Positions 9,428 to 17,917 of a stretch of DNA of 64,000 nt are shown here, in pieces (the first letter of the stretch is position 1; every line of letters begins with the position of its first letter). A model generated the notes under the pieces. The model saw only the letters and a list, made by a program, of their open reading frames with translations, was not told the origin of the DNA and made no database searches. The position numbers were made by a program, and so were the translations under genes. This stretch comes from Antarctobacter sediminis (GTDB taxonomy: Bacteria > Pseudomonadota > Alphaproteobacteria > Rhodobacterales > Rhodobacteraceae). Location: positions 558,001 through 622,000 of the forward strand of contig NZ_JAHUZG010000002.1 in the NCBI RefSeq assembly GCF_019218285.1, read 5' to 3'.

Positions 9428-9451
9428 GGCGCGCCGGTCCCCCGGCGCGCC
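9428..9451. terminator. Strong hairpin between convergent genes
   Basis: GGCGCGCCGG at 9428-9437 and CCGGCGCGCC at 9442-9451 pair perfectly around TCCC. On the minus strand the stem is followed by GTTTTCC, giving a short T run, so it should end the 5'-nucleotidase transcript. It can also stop the DUF1127-like transcript. Confidence 0.75.
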
Positions 9452-9475
9452 GCCTGCCATCCCTTCCGGTGTGGC

Positions 9476-11038
9476 TTATTTCTTCAGCGTGATCCGGCCA
9501 TCGGTGTAGGGCTGATAAGGCGCTTTTTCCGCGAGGTATTCGGCGGTCACATCCGCAAGGTCCGGACCAAAGTCATAAGCGTTCTGCGCGTCGCGGAACA
9601 TCTTGTAACCGTCACCGCCGTTGCGGACATAGTTGTTGGACACAACGCCATAGACCTTGTCCATCTCGACAGCCGCGCCGCCGACCATGACCTCGGAAAT
9701 CCGGCTGCCCGGCTCTTGGGTCAGATCCACCGTGAAGGTCATGCCCGCCACCTGCGGGAAACGGCCAGCGCCTTCTTCGACCTGGCTAACGCCGTTTTCC
9801 AGCGCCTCGATCAGCGTCGCACCGGTCACCTGGAAGGTCGACAGTGTGTTCTGGAACGGCAGCACGGTCAGCACTTCGCCCATGGTGACATCGCCTGCGT
9901 CGATCGACGCCCGGATACCGCCGCTGTTCTGGATCGCGATGTCGATGCCTTGGTCCTTGACCCGTGCCAGCATGGCGTCGGCGATCAGGTTGCCCATCGA
10001 ACATTCCATCGCACGACAGACCGAACGGTCTCCTCCGATTTCCACGTCGGTAAAGGCCACGACACGGTTGCGGATCTCTTCCAGCGGCTTGGCGGCTTCC
10101 TTGATGCGTGCAGCGACATCTTCGTTGGCGAGGATAGCCGCATCCACAAGGATCGGGTTGCCGGTTGCCTCGGTGACAACACCGGCATCGTCAAAGGTGA
10201 CGTTCAGTTCACCCAGATACTTGCCATAGGCATAGGCCTGCACGATCTGCACGCCGTTCACCACTGTCGGATAGGGGCCGTCCGCGTTGTCGTCGTTGTT
10301 GGCAAGATAAGTGTTGGAATGGCCCCCCACGATCACGTCGACACCGGTGGTGTTTTCCGCCACGCGCTGGTCCACGGCGTAGCCGGAATGCGACAGGACG
10401 ATGATCTTGTTCACGCCCATTTCGGTCAACTTGTCGACTTCTGCCTGCACCGCATCGGACGGATCGGTGAAGATGATGTTGTCGCCCGGGCTGGCCAGTT
10501 CATCGGTGTCCTGAGGCGTCAGGCCGATCAGGCCCAACTTTTCGCCACCCCGTTCGATCACCGTGGATTTCATCAGCACATCCGCCAGCAGCGGTTCACC
10601 CGAAACATCGGCGTTCGACATCAGCACCGGGAATTCAACCGCATCCATAAAGCCGCGCAGCACCTCGGGGCCATCGTCGAATTCGTGGTTGCCGACCGTC
10701 ATGGCATCATAGCCCATGAGGTTCATCATCTCGGCGGCCAGCTTGCCCTTGTAATAGGTATAAAACAGCGTGCCCTGGAACTGGTCGCCACCATCCACCA
10801 GAATGTGGTTGTTGCTGCGGGCCTTGGCCTCGTTCACGGCAGTCACAAGACGGGCCGACCCGCCAAAGCATTTGCCTGCCGCGTCGTCCTCGACCGAACA
10901 GCCCGAGTCATACTTGCTGATCGGTTCGAACCGGGCGTGGAAATCGTTGGTGTGCAGGATCGTCAGAGTATAGTCGGCCTGCGCGGCACCGGCCATCATG
11001 GCCAGCGCGGCAGCGCCTGTCAGCAGCTTGTTCGTCAT
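9476..11038 (-). CDS. Periplasmic 5'-nucleotidase / UshA-type metallophosphatase
   Basis: This 520-residue secreted enzyme would dephosphorylate nucleotides outside the cytoplasm and so salvage nucleosides and phosphate. A signal peptide (MTNKLLTGAAALAMMAGAAQA) is followed by the two-metal centre motifs ILHTNDFHARF, VDGGDQFQG, GNHEFD and GGHSNT. The C-terminal substrate domain holds NSGGIRASI and GEVLTVLPFQN. The start at 11038 sits exactly at the signal peptide, so the much longer in-frame extension was discarded. The gene stands alone, bounded by a strong terminator. A role in phosphate scavenging would fit the nearby phosphonate island, but this is inference. Confidence 0.93.
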   Translation of the reverse strand: MTNKLLTGAAALAMMAGAAQADYTLTILHTNDFHARFEPISKYDSGCSVEDDAAGKCFGGSARLVTAVNEAKARSNNHILVDGGDQFQGTLFYTYYKGKLAAEMMNLMGYDAMTVGNHEFDDGPEVLRGFMDAVEFPVLMSNADVSGEPLLADVLMKSTVIERGGEKLGLIGLTPQDTDELASPGDNIIFTDPSDAVQAEVDKLTEMGVNKIIVLSHSGYAVDQRVAENTTGVDVIVGGHSNTYLANNDDNADGPYPTVVNGVQIVQAYAYGKYLGELNVTFDDAGVVTEATGNPILVDAAILANEDVAARIKEAAKPLEEIRNRVVAFTDVEIGGDRSVCRAMECSMGNLIADAMLARVKDQGIDIAIQNSGGIRASIDAGDVTMGEVLTVLPFQNTLSTFQVTGATLIEALENGVSQVEEGAGRFPQVAGMTFTVDLTQEPGSRISEVMVGGAAVEMDKVYGVVSNNYVRNGGDGYKMFRDAQNAYDFGPDLADVTAEYLAEKAPYQPYTDGRITLKK

Positions 11039-11209
11039 TGGAAAACCTCTCTGCAGAGTCTTGTTGTTGGTGGCGAAAGCCTGCCCCGGCGCAGAGCCCG
11101 AGTCAAAGCCTGTCGTTACGCTACTATCGCACGGCCCTTGTCGGTTTGATGACGAATGCCCGGGGATGCAGCGCTTGACCGCGCGGAACGGGCGCGGCAT
11201 CACGGCGCC

Positions 11210-11551
11210 ATGGAAATCTACAAGATCCTCCGTGCCGACGAATGGTCGGCCCTGCGCGCCGAAAAGGAAACCAAGGGCGCGCCGATCGACGTGGCCGATG
11301 GCTATATCCATTTCTCCACCGCCGAACAGGCCCGCGAAACCGCGTCCAAGCATTTCGCCGGAGCCGAGGGCCTGTATCTGGCCGCGCTGGACAGCGAGGC
11401 ATTGGGCGAGACCCTGAAATGGGAACCTTCCCGGGGCGGCGCGCTGTTTCCGCATCTTTACGGCCCCCTGCGTCTGGCCGACATCCTTTGGTGCCAGCCC
11501 CTTCCACTGGACCAAGACGGCGGACACCGCTTTCCGGACGGGTTCGCATGA
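11210..11551 (+). CDS. DUF952 family protein
   Basis: This 113-residue cytoplasmic protein opens with MEIYKILRADEW and contains GYIHFSTAEQ near residue 30, the hallmark of DUF952. The family is structurally related to ADP-ribosyltransferase-like folds, but its function has not been established. The start at 11210 was chosen because the family normally begins at this MxxIYKI motif. The stop overlaps the next start (ATGA), so it is translationally coupled to the DUF1330 gene and through it to pyrD. The conserved coupling to pyrD may reflect shared expression only. Confidence 0.88.
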   Translation: MEIYKILRADEWSALRAEKETKGAPIDVADGYIHFSTAEQARETASKHFAGAEGLYLAALDSEALGETLKWEPSRGGALFPHLYGPLRLADILWCQPLPLDQDGGHRFPDGFA

Positions 11552-11976
11552 CCCATGTCGATCCGACCCGCCCCCAGTTCGAAGCCTTCAAGGCGCTGGA
11601 CCGGGATGAACCCTGCGAAATGCTAAACTTGGTGCGCCTGCGCGATACGGCCGCCTATCCGGATGACCATGACCTGCATGGCTCCGGCCTTGGCGGCGCA
11701 GAAGCCTATCGCCTCTACGGTCAACACAGTGGCCCGGTTCTGGCACGTGTCGGCGGATCAATCCTGTGGCGCGGCGAGTTCCGGACCATGATGATCGGCC
11801 CGCCAGACGAACACTGGGACCACGTCTTTGTCGCCCGCTACCCGTCGGCCCATGCCTTTCTGGCCATGGTGACGGACCCGGAATACCAAAGGGCGGTTGT
11901 CCACCGACAGGCCGCCGTCAGCGACTCGCGCCTGATCCGCTGCGCACCGTCGCCCTCAGGGGAGGTCTTTGGATGA
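11548..11976 (+). CDS. DUF1330 family protein
   Basis: This 142-residue protein has a dimeric alpha/beta-barrel (ferredoxin-like) pattern. [13 protein letters not shown] lies near residue 23, and [23 protein letters not shown] lies near residues 90-112 (key residues Y, P, F, Y). The DUF1330 fold binds small ligands in other families, but no reaction is assigned. It overlaps the upstream DUF952 gene by ATGA and the downstream pyrD gene by ATGA, so three genes are translated in series. A long reading frame that starts earlier in another frame is a shadow. Confidence 0.82.
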   Translation: MTHVDPTRPQFEAFKALDRDEPCEMLNLVRLRDTAAYPDDHDLHGSGLGGAEAYRLYGQHSGPVLARVGGSILWRGEFRTMMIGPPDEHWDHVFVARYPSAHAFLAMVTDPEYQRAVVHRQAAVSDSRLIRCAPSPSGEVFG

Positions 11977-13031
11977 CACCGCTGGAACGGATCGGCCTTG
12001 CCGCCCTGCACCGGGTTGACCCGGAAACCGCCCACGGCCTTGCGATCAAGGCGCTTCAGGCCGGACTTGCCCCCGCGCCGGGTGTCGTTACCTCGGACAG
12101 GCTGCGCACTTCGCTGGCGGGTCTGACGCTGCCAAACCCGATTGGGCTCGCGGCCGGTTTCGACAAGAACGCCACCGCGCTACAGGGCCTGTCCCGAGCC
12201 GGTTTTGGCTTTGCCGAGGTCGGCGCCGCCACGCCACGCCCGCAACCGGGCAACCCGCGCCCCCGGCTGTTCCGCCTGACCGAAGATCAGGCCGCGATCA
12301 ACCGCTTCGGCTTTAACAACGACGGGATGGAAGCCATTGGCGCGCGTTTGCAAAAGCGGCCCGAACGCTTTGTGCTGGGCCTGAACCTTGGCGCCAACAA
12401 GGACAGCGGCGATCGCGCCGGCGATTTCGCGCGCGTCCTGACACATTGCGGCAGCAACGTCGATTTCGCCACCGTCAACGTCAGTTCGCCCAACACTGAA
12501 AAACTGCGCGACCTGCAAGGCAAGGCCGCGCTCGCCGCCCTGCTTGCCGGCGTTATGAAGGCGCGGGACGACCTTGCCACCCCAATCCCCGTCTTCCTCA
12601 AGATCGCGCCCGATCTGGATGACGCCGAACTGGCCGATGTCGCAGAGGTCGCGCTTGGCTCCGGTGTCGCCGGGGTCATCGCCACCAACACCACCCTGTC
12701 ACGGGCCGGATTGGCCTCGCGCCACGCCTCCGAAACGGGTGGCCTGTCGGGGCAGCCGCTGTTTGACCGCTCGACACGGGTGCTGGCACGTCTGTCGCAA
12801 TTGACCAATGGTGCCCTGCCCCTGATCGGGGTCGGCGGCATCGGCTCCGCCGAACAGGCCTATGAAAAGATCCGCGCCGGGGCAAGCGCCGTGCAACTCT
12901 ATACGGCGCTGGTCTATGGCGGTCTTAGCCTTGTGCAGGAACTGGCTATCGGACTGGATGCGCTGCTTGCCCGCGACGGTTTCACCAATGTGGCCGATGC
13001 CGTGGGCAGCGGACGGAACCACTGGCTATGA
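11973..13031 (+). CDS. pyrD: Quinone-dependent dihydroorotate dehydrogenase
   Basis: This 352-residue class 2 enzyme oxidises dihydroorotate to orotate, the fourth step of pyrimidine synthesis, and passes electrons to the quinone pool. The N-terminal amphipathic part ([20 protein letters not shown]) anchors it at the membrane. The barrel has [12 protein letters not shown], then RFGFNNDGM and [11 protein letters not shown], where the class 2 catalytic serine falls. FMN-binding [15 protein letters not shown] is near the end. The ATG overlaps the stop of DUF1330. The gene converges on trpF with only 16 bases between stop codons. Confidence 0.97.
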   Translation: MTPLERIGLAALHRVDPETAHGLAIKALQAGLAPAPGVVTSDRLRTSLAGLTLPNPIGLAAGFDKNATALQGLSRAGFGFAEVGAATPRPQPGNPRPRLFRLTEDQAAINRFGFNNDGMEAIGARLQKRPERFVLGLNLGANKDSGDRAGDFARVLTHCGSNVDFATVNVSSPNTEKLRDLQGKAALAALLAGVMKARDDLATPIPVFLKIAPDLDDAELADVAEVALGSGVAGVIATNTTLSRAGLASRHASETGGLSGQPLFDRSTRVLARLSQLTNGALPLIGVGGIGSAEQAYEKIRAGASAVQLYTALVYGGLSLVQELAIGLDALLARDGFTNVADAVGSGRNHWL

Positions 13032-13047
13032 ATCCCGACCCCCGGCG

Positions 13048-13707
13048 TCACAACCGGGGCACGGCCTCCGCCTCGCGCGCAGCCGCTACAAAAGCGGCCA
13101 CTTTCGAGGCATCCTTGACGCCGGGCGCGCTCTCGACACCAGACGACAGGTCCACCTGAACCGCCCCGGTCATGGCAATGGCGCGGCCCACATTTTCAGA
13201 CGTCAACCCACCAGCCAGCATCCATGGCCGCGACCAGCGCCGCCCGGCGATCAACCGCCAGTCAAAAGCAAGACCATTGCCCCCCGGCAGCACACCGCTC
13301 TTGGGCGGCTTGGCATCCACAAGGATCTGGTCGGCCACCTGTTGATAGGTCACCAGTTTCTGCAAATCCGCCTCTTCGGCAACGCCCACCGCCTTCATAA
13401 CAGGCAGACCATAGCGCGCGCGCACCTCTGCCACCCGCTCTGGCGGCTCGCTGCCATGCAACTGGATCATATCCAGCGGCACCGCGGACGTGATCCGGTC
13501 CAACAGCTCATCGGTCGGATTGACCACCAACGCCACCTTGGCCAACCCCACCGGCGCCTCTAACGCAAGCGCCCGAGCCGCCTCGATTGTCACGTTGCGC
13601 GGGCTCTTGGGAAAGAACACCAGCCCGCCATACGAGGCACCCGCCGCGGCAACCATCTCCATGTCGCCGGGCCGCGTCAGCCCACAGATCTTGATCCGGA
13701 CACTCAC
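13048..13707 (-). CDS. trpF: Phosphoribosylanthranilate isomerase
   Basis: This 219-residue TIM-barrel enzyme converts phosphoribosylanthranilate to CdRP in tryptophan synthesis. The catalytic cysteine is in [10 protein letters not shown] at the N-terminus, and the general-acid aspartate is expected in [20 protein letters not shown] and [10 protein letters not shown] are both diagnostic. The start appears to be GTG at 13707. lapA and ihfB lie upstream on the same strand, an order common in Rhodobacterales, with a dispersed repeat in the 93-base gap. trpB would be expected next in many relatives but is not here. Confidence 0.96.
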   Translation of the reverse strand: MSVRIKICGLTRPGDMEMVAAAGASYGGLVFFPKSPRNVTIEAARALALEAPVGLAKVALVVNPTDELLDRITSAVPLDMIQLHGSEPPERVAEVRARYGLPVMKAVGVAEEADLQKLVTYQQVADQILVDAKPPKSGVLPGGNGLAFDWRLIAGRRWSRPWMLAGGLTSENVGRAIAMTGAVQVDLSSGVESAPGVKDASKVAAFVAAAREAEAVPRL

Positions 13708-13722
13708 CAGCCCAGTCCTTGT

Positions 13723-13785
13723 TTCTTCTTGGCAAAAATACTCCGGGGTGAATGCGCCAAAAGGCGCAGAGGGGCAGCGCCCCTC
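13723..13785 (+). repeat. Dispersed intergenic repeat, copy A
   Basis: A conserved core at 13723-13752 (TTCTTCTTGGC, then AAAATACTCCGGGG) is followed by two hairpins. The first pairs TGCGCC with GGCGCA around AAAA (13753-13768). The second pairs GAGGGGC with GCCCCTC around AGC (13769-13785). A second copy at 51028-51087 shares the core, but its stems differ in sequence and keep their pairing. It lies between lapA and trpF, reading against both genes. Confidence 0.75.
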
Positions 13786-13800
13786 CTCCGGTTCACGCGA

Positions 13801-14160
13801 TCAGCTGGCCTGGTCGAGGATCGCCAGAACCTCGTCCTTGTCCTTATCCCGCTCGGCCTGCGTCTTTTTCAGCTGACGCTCCAGCTTGCGCACCTCGGTC
13901 TTCTTGGCCGAGGCTTCAGCGCGGTGCTTGTATTCCCGCAGCCACTCCCAGACGAATCCGATCAGGAGGCCCGCAACGATCCCGGCGAAAATCGCAAGAA
14001 ACAGCGGCATCTCGATCGAGAAGGACAGGATGTCCATACCTGGAACCCGCGCCAGGCCTTCGGGCAAGGTGTTCAACGTCACCGTCGCTCGGTTGGCAAG
14101 CGCAACAGTAATCAGGGCGACGGCCAGCGCCGCAAGGAATGCGTAACGGATGTAGCGCAT
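13801..14160 (-). CDS. lapA: LapA-domain inner-membrane protein
   Basis: This 119-residue protein has two membrane helices (about residues 4-22 and 48-70: YIRYAFLAALAVALITVAL, then LFLAIFAGIVAGLLIGFVW) and a charged cytoplasmic coiled coil to the C-terminus. This is the LapA/DUF1049 layout. LapA proteins in enterobacteria help control lipopolysaccharide synthesis with LapB. That role here is inferred from the family only. The gene follows ihfB by 3 bases and is probably co-transcribed with it. Confidence 0.85.
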   Translation of the reverse strand: MRYIRYAFLAALAVALITVALANRATVTLNTLPEGLARVPGMDILSFSIEMPLFLAIFAGIVAGLLIGFVWEWLREYKHRAEASAKKTEVRKLERQLKKTQAERDKDKDEVLAILDQAS

Positions 14161-14163
14161 GGG

Positions 14164-14445
14164 TTACTTCCCGTTCAGGCGGTCCCGCAGGAGCTTGCCA
14201 GTCTTGAAGAAGGGCACGTGCTTTTCCTCGACCTGGACAGACTCTCCCGTCCGGGGGTTCCGGCCGACGCGCGCATCCCGCTTCTTGACCGAAAAGGCCC
14301 CGAAGCCCCGCAGCTCGACCCGGTCGCCCCGGGCCATGGCATTGGTGATCTCGTCGAAGATCGTGTTCACGATCCTCTCTACGTCACGCTGATACAGATG
14401 CGGGTTCTCGTCTGCAATCTTCTGGATCAATTCGGATCGGATCAT
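14164..14445 (-). CDS. ihfB: Integration host factor beta subunit
   Basis: This 93-residue histone-like DNA-bending protein pairs with IhfA. It opens with [11 protein letters not shown] and has [14 protein letters not shown], then [10 protein letters not shown], where the conserved proline intercalates into the DNA minor groove. It ends with [13 protein letters not shown]. The length matches the family. In Rhodobacterales it usually follows rpsA. Here two small unknown genes lie between rpsA and ihfB. IHF affects many promoters and recombination events. Confidence 0.96.
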   Translation of the reverse strand: MIRSELIQKIADENPHLYQRDVERIVNTIFDEITNAMARGDRVELRGFGAFSVKKRDARVGRNPRTGESVQVEEKHVPFFKTGKLLRDRLNGK

Positions 14446-14666
14446 ACCCCACGTCCCCTGGTGGATTTCGGCCTTCGCCTTGTTATTTGAGACAAACTAT
14501 ACGCGGCGAGAGTTCAAACGGGAACCGCCCAATTTTGGGGAAAACTCATATTTTGCAGCAGTTTGCGGCTGTTTTCCGCCGAAATTGCATGCATCCCCGC
14601 CACCCGCGCCCCTGCGCGGCATCGCAGCATGGCGATGACCTGCGACCGATTCGCCCGGTGGTCCGC

Positions 14667-14999
14667 CTATTGGCAGACCGCCGCGAATTGCGTCCATCCT
14701 TTCGAGTCCCGCCCCCCCGGCTGGAAATACACAAGCCGCATCCCCGCCTCGCCACAGACCTGTGCCGCGCGGGCGCGCACCTCGTCAGCTTGCCATTTGT
14801 CGCCAAAACTGCCGCGCAACTGGTTCTGATCCTTGACGGTCACCGCCCGCATCTTCAGCCCCGTTCCGCCGCCCGTTGGCGCCTCCTGAATAAAGCGCGT
14901 GTCTTCGTCCGGGATCACGATCTGGTCTTGGGCCAGCACCGGCAGGCCAAGCGCCGTCCCCATGCACAGAATAGTCAGATGCAAGGGCCCGATGCGCAT
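14667..14999 (-). CDS. Small secreted protein of unknown function
   Basis: This 110-residue product has a clear signal peptide (MRIGPLHLTILCMGTALGLPVLAQ). The mature part is about 86 residues, with two cysteines (AAQVCGEAGM and FAAVCQ at the very end) that could form a disulfide in the periplasm. I do not recognise the family. The start at 14999 was chosen because it lies at the signal peptide. It lies between ihfB and another unknown gene, all on the rpsA strand. Many Rhodobacterales carry a small secreted ORF at this place, as far as I can recall. Confidence 0.7.
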   Translation of the reverse strand: MRIGPLHLTILCMGTALGLPVLAQDQIVIPDEDTRFIQEAPTGGGTGLKMRAVTVKDQNQLRGSFGDKWQADEVRARAAQVCGEAGMRLVYFQPGGRDSKGWTQFAAVCQ

Positions 15000-15102
15000 G
15001 TCACGTCCTCCAACCTCGACTCGCCTGCCGAGAAAAGCAAACACCCGGCGCAAAGGCGAGCATTTCTTTTGGGCCGCTCCGCATCGTCTTGCTGGCCGCT
15101 GG

Positions 15103-15531
15103 TCAGAAAAGGTCGATTTCAACGCTGACCTTCGCACGGCGGCTGGCCCTGGCGGCGGCACCTTTGATCCGGTTCATCACAAAGGGACCGGAAATCGCAT
15201 AGCCCGGCCCGCGGATGGTCCAGCGACCTTCGATCCGGTTTCCGTCAGCCGACACATGCCCGCTATAATGCACCGGATCCTCGCCGCCCCTTGGGCGCGC
15301 GAAATAGGCTTTGCGGAAATGCACCTCGCGCGCGCTGCGGCTGCCGCTGATCTCGGCTTCCAGCTCCGCGCCCGCCTCCGGTGCAAAACTGTTGGGTTCC
15401 AGCGTTGTCCCCCAGACAACCCCGCAAACGTCGAAAAGGGAGGCGGTAAAGGGCACCGCCTCGGCACCCTCGTGACCGTAATCATAGACCCCGGTCCAGT
15501 CGCCGCTCAGATCCAGTCCCTGCCCCTGCAT
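15103..15531 (-). CDS. Hypothetical beta-rich cytoplasmic protein
   Basis: The 142-residue frame starts at 15531 (MQGQGLDLSGDWTGVYDYG). It contains alternating strands such as IEGRWTIRGPGYAISGPFVM and a basic C-terminus (RASRRAKVSVEIDLF). There is no signal peptide or membrane helix. The pattern GDWTGxYxY followed by RIEGRW recalls small lipocalin-like or avidin-like barrels, but this is weak. A longer frame with a start 17 codons earlier also exists. It lies just downstream of rpsA beyond that gene's terminator. Function unknown. Confidence 0.65.
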   Translation of the reverse strand: MQGQGLDLSGDWTGVYDYGHEGAEAVPFTASLFDVCGVVWGTTLEPNSFAPEAGAELEAEISGSRSAREVHFRKAYFARPRGGEDPVHYSGHVSADGNRIEGRWTIRGPGYAISGPFVMNRIKGAAARASRRAKVSVEIDLF

Positions 15532-15595
15532 GGTTCCCCCGTCTTTCAGGGTCGAGCCTACCGCAGGCGCCCTCGGGATCAAGCGCCAACGAAAA

Positions 15596-15619
15596 GGGCC
15601 CCCGCATCAGCGGAGGCCC
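15596..15619 (-). terminator. Rho-independent terminator of rpsA
   Basis: On the minus strand GGGCCTCCGC pairs with GCGGGGGCCC (one G-T wobble) around TGAT, followed immediately by TTTTC. It lies 33 bases past the rpsA stop. Confidence 0.85.
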
Positions 15620-15651
15620 GAATTTCTTTCAGCCTGAAGGCTGTGCAACGA

Positions 15652-17328
15652 TTATTCGTCGCGCTTCAGGGCTGCGCCAAGGATGTCGCCCAGCGATGCA
15701 CCCGAGTCGGAGGAGCCGAACTGTTCGACGGCCTCTTTCTCTTCGGCGATTTCGCGTGCCTTGATCGACAGGCCCAGACGACGGGTCTTCATGTCGATGT
15801 TGGTGACGCGCACGTCGACCTTGTCACCGACCGAGAAACGCTCGGGGCGCTGCTCGGAACGATCACGCGACAGGTCGGAGCGGCGGATGAAGGACTTCAT
15901 GCCTTCGTATTCCACCTCGATGCCGCCGTCTTCGATCGCGGTGACCTCGACGGTCACGATCGAGCCGCGCTTCACGCCGCCGGTTGCCTCTGCGAACTTG
16001 TCGCCGCCCAGTGCCTTGATCGAGAGCGAGATACGCTCTTTCTCGACATCCACTTCGGAGACGACGGCCTGAACCACGTCACCCTTGCGATATTCCTGGA
16101 TGGCTTCCTCGCCGCGCTGATCCCAGCTGAGGTCCGACAGGTGCACCATGCCGTCGATCTCGCCCGGCAGGCCGATGAACAGACCGAATTCGGTGATATT
16201 CTTGACTTCGCCTTCGACCTGCGTGCCCTCGGGGTGCGTTTCTGCAAACACTTCCCACGGGTTGCGCATGGTCTGCTTGAGACCCAGCGAAACGCGGCGC
16301 TTGGCGCCGTCGATTTCCAGCACCATGACGTCCACTTCCTGGGAGGTGGAGACGATCTTGCCGGGGTGCACGTTCTTCTTGGTCCAGGACATTTCGGACA
16401 CGTGAACCAGACCTTCGACACCGGGCTCCAGCTCCACGAAGGCGCCGTAGTCGGTGATGTTGGTCACGCGGCCCTTGTGGACCGAGCTCAGCGGGTACTT
16501 GACGCCAACCAGATCCCACGGATCTTCCTGAAGCTGCTTCATGCCCAGGCTGATACGGTGGGTTTCCTTGTTGATCTTGATGACCTGGACCTTGACGGTC
16601 TCGCCGATCGACAGGATCTCGGAGGGGTGGTTTACACGGCGCCATGCCATGTCGGTGACGTGCAGCAGGCCGTCAACGCCGCCAAGGTCGACGAATGCGC
16701 CGTACTCGGTGATGTTCTTGACCACGCCGTCAACCGCGTCGCCTTCTTGCAGCTTGCCGATGACTTCGGCGCGCTGTTCGGCACGCGACTCTTCGAGGAT
16801 CGCGCGGCGCGAAACAACGATGTTGCCACGGCGACGGTCCATCTTGAGGATCTGGAACGGCTGCTTGAGACCCATGAGCGGGCCAGCGTCGCGCACGGGG
16901 CGCACATCGACTTGCGAACCGGGCAGGAAGGCAACGGCACCGCCGAGATCGACGGTAAAGCCACCCTTGACGCGGCCAAAGATCGCGCCTTCGACGCGGG
17001 CATCGTCTGCGTATGCTTTTTCCAGGCGGTCCCAGGCTTCCTCGCGGCGGGCCATCTCGCGCGAGATGACGGCTTCGCCACGGGCGTTTTCGGCGGCGCG
17101 GAGGTAAACCTCGACTTCGTCACCGACCTGAACGTCGGGCTGCTCACCCGGCTCTGCGAATTCTTTCAGCTCGACGCGGCCTTCCATCTTGTAACCGACG
17201 TCGATGATGGCCTGACCCGCTTCGATTGCGATGATCTTGCCTTTGACAACCGAACCTTCGTCCGGTGTGTCCATTTCGAGGCTTTCATTAAGGAGGGCCT
17301 CGAATTCCTCCATCGATGCGCTGGGCAT
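15652..17328 (-). CDS. rpsA: 30S ribosomal protein S1
   Basis: This 558-residue protein is built of six S1 RNA-binding repeats. Repeat boundaries can be seen at VVKGKIIAIEAG (about 28), VEGAIFGRVKGG (about 112), VDGVVKNITEYGAFVDLGG (about 198), HKGRVTNITDYGAFVELEPG (about 285), VEGEVKNITEFGLFIGLPG (about 370) and VTVEVTAIEDGGIEV (about 460). S1 delivers mRNA to the ribosome, mainly mRNAs with weak ribosome binding sites. The start at 17328 gives the usual MxSxSMEEFEALL opening. In many relatives cmk lies upstream. Here a divergent Pmp3-type gene does. Confidence 0.98.
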   Translation of the reverse strand: MPSASMEEFEALLNESLEMDTPDEGSVVKGKIIAIEAGQAIIDVGYKMEGRVELKEFAEPGEQPDVQVGDEVEVYLRAAENARGEAVISREMARREEAWDRLEKAYADDARVEGAIFGRVKGGFTVDLGGAVAFLPGSQVDVRPVRDAGPLMGLKQPFQILKMDRRRGNIVVSRRAILEESRAEQRAEVIGKLQEGDAVDGVVKNITEYGAFVDLGGVDGLLHVTDMAWRRVNHPSEILSIGETVKVQVIKINKETHRISLGMKQLQEDPWDLVGVKYPLSSVHKGRVTNITDYGAFVELEPGVEGLVHVSEMSWTKKNVHPGKIVSTSQEVDVMVLEIDGAKRRVSLGLKQTMRNPWEVFAETHPEGTQVEGEVKNITEFGLFIGLPGEIDGMVHLSDLSWDQRGEEAIQEYRKGDVVQAVVSEVDVEKERISLSIKALGGDKFAEATGGVKRGSIVTVEVTAIEDGGIEVEYEGMKSFIRRSDLSRDRSEQRPERFSVGDKVDVRVTNIDMKTRRLGLSIKAREIAEEKEAVEQFGSSDSGASLGDILGAALKRDE

Positions 17329-17682
17329 ATGTGCGTTTGGTCCTTTATAACGGTTTTCTGGCCGAGCGGTTGTCTCCGCCGGTCTTGAAGTTGGTCACTC
17401 GGTCGTCCGCAAAACAAAGAGGGCCGGAATAGTCCGACCCTGCTCGATCTCTTTGCCGCGGCGTTTGATGCCTTGTCGACCCGCGCGGTATAGAGCACGC
17501 AAGCCCGGCGGTCAAGCCGGATGCCCGGAGGCGCGAAAGGCGGTCAAGCCCCCTGTCAGACTTCGGGCGGGGGGGGCAACAGGCAATCGCGTGCGCCGAT
17601 CCCTGCCGCGCCCCTAAAAATCCGCCCCACGCTCCCTATCTTAAAAGCATTAACATTGCTCACCACCCAGATGGAGTCCGGA
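17329..17682. other. Divergent promoter region between rpsA and the Pmp3 gene
   Basis: These 354 bases carry no gene that I can support. A long untranslated leader for rpsA is expected, since S1 is usually autoregulated through its 5' leader. An AT-rich patch (TTAAAAGCATTAACATT, about 17640-17656) lies 30-40 bases upstream of the Pmp3 start and may hold its promoter. Confidence 0.4.
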
Positions 17683-17901
17683 ATGAACTATGTCCTTGCC
17701 CTCTTTCTTCCGCCGCTCTCGATCCTGCTGACCGGCCGGGTGATCCTGTCGATCATCGTGTTGCTGATCTGGATTCCGGCGATCCTCTTTTCCGGCGGCC
17801 TGACGCACCCGATGTTCATCGCACTGGCCTGGATCCTGATCTACCAGTCGGGCGAAGAGCGACGGACGCGTCGTATCGAACGCAGCCGCGACGTCTTTTG
17901 A
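17683..17901 (+). CDS. Pmp3/YqaE-family membrane peptide
   Basis: This 72-residue protein has two membrane helices. The first (MNYVLALFLPPLSILLTG) has the Pmp3 signature of Pro-Pro followed by a small loop. The second (ILSIIVLLIWIPAILFSGG) is followed by a third weak hydrophobic stretch and a basic tail (ERRTRRIERSRDVF). Members affect membrane potential and stress tolerance in yeast and bacteria. A start 54 codons earlier is possible, but it would put a low-complexity stretch before the helix. The stop is 16 bases from the convergent phnM1 stop. Confidence 0.75.
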   Translation: MNYVLALFLPPLSILLTGRVILSIIVLLIWIPAILFSGGLTHPMFIALAWILIYQSGEERRTRRIERSRDVF

Positions 17902-17917
17902 CGCCGCGGCGCGGCCA

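Noticed and set aside
9476-11527. A 683-residue form of the 5'-nucleotidase
   Set aside because: The first 163 codons lie before a perfect signal peptide and show no domain. The real start is at 11038.
14899-17388. An 829-residue plus-strand frame
   Set aside because: It is the antisense of rpsA and two neighbours. The minus-strand S1 repeats are unmistakable.
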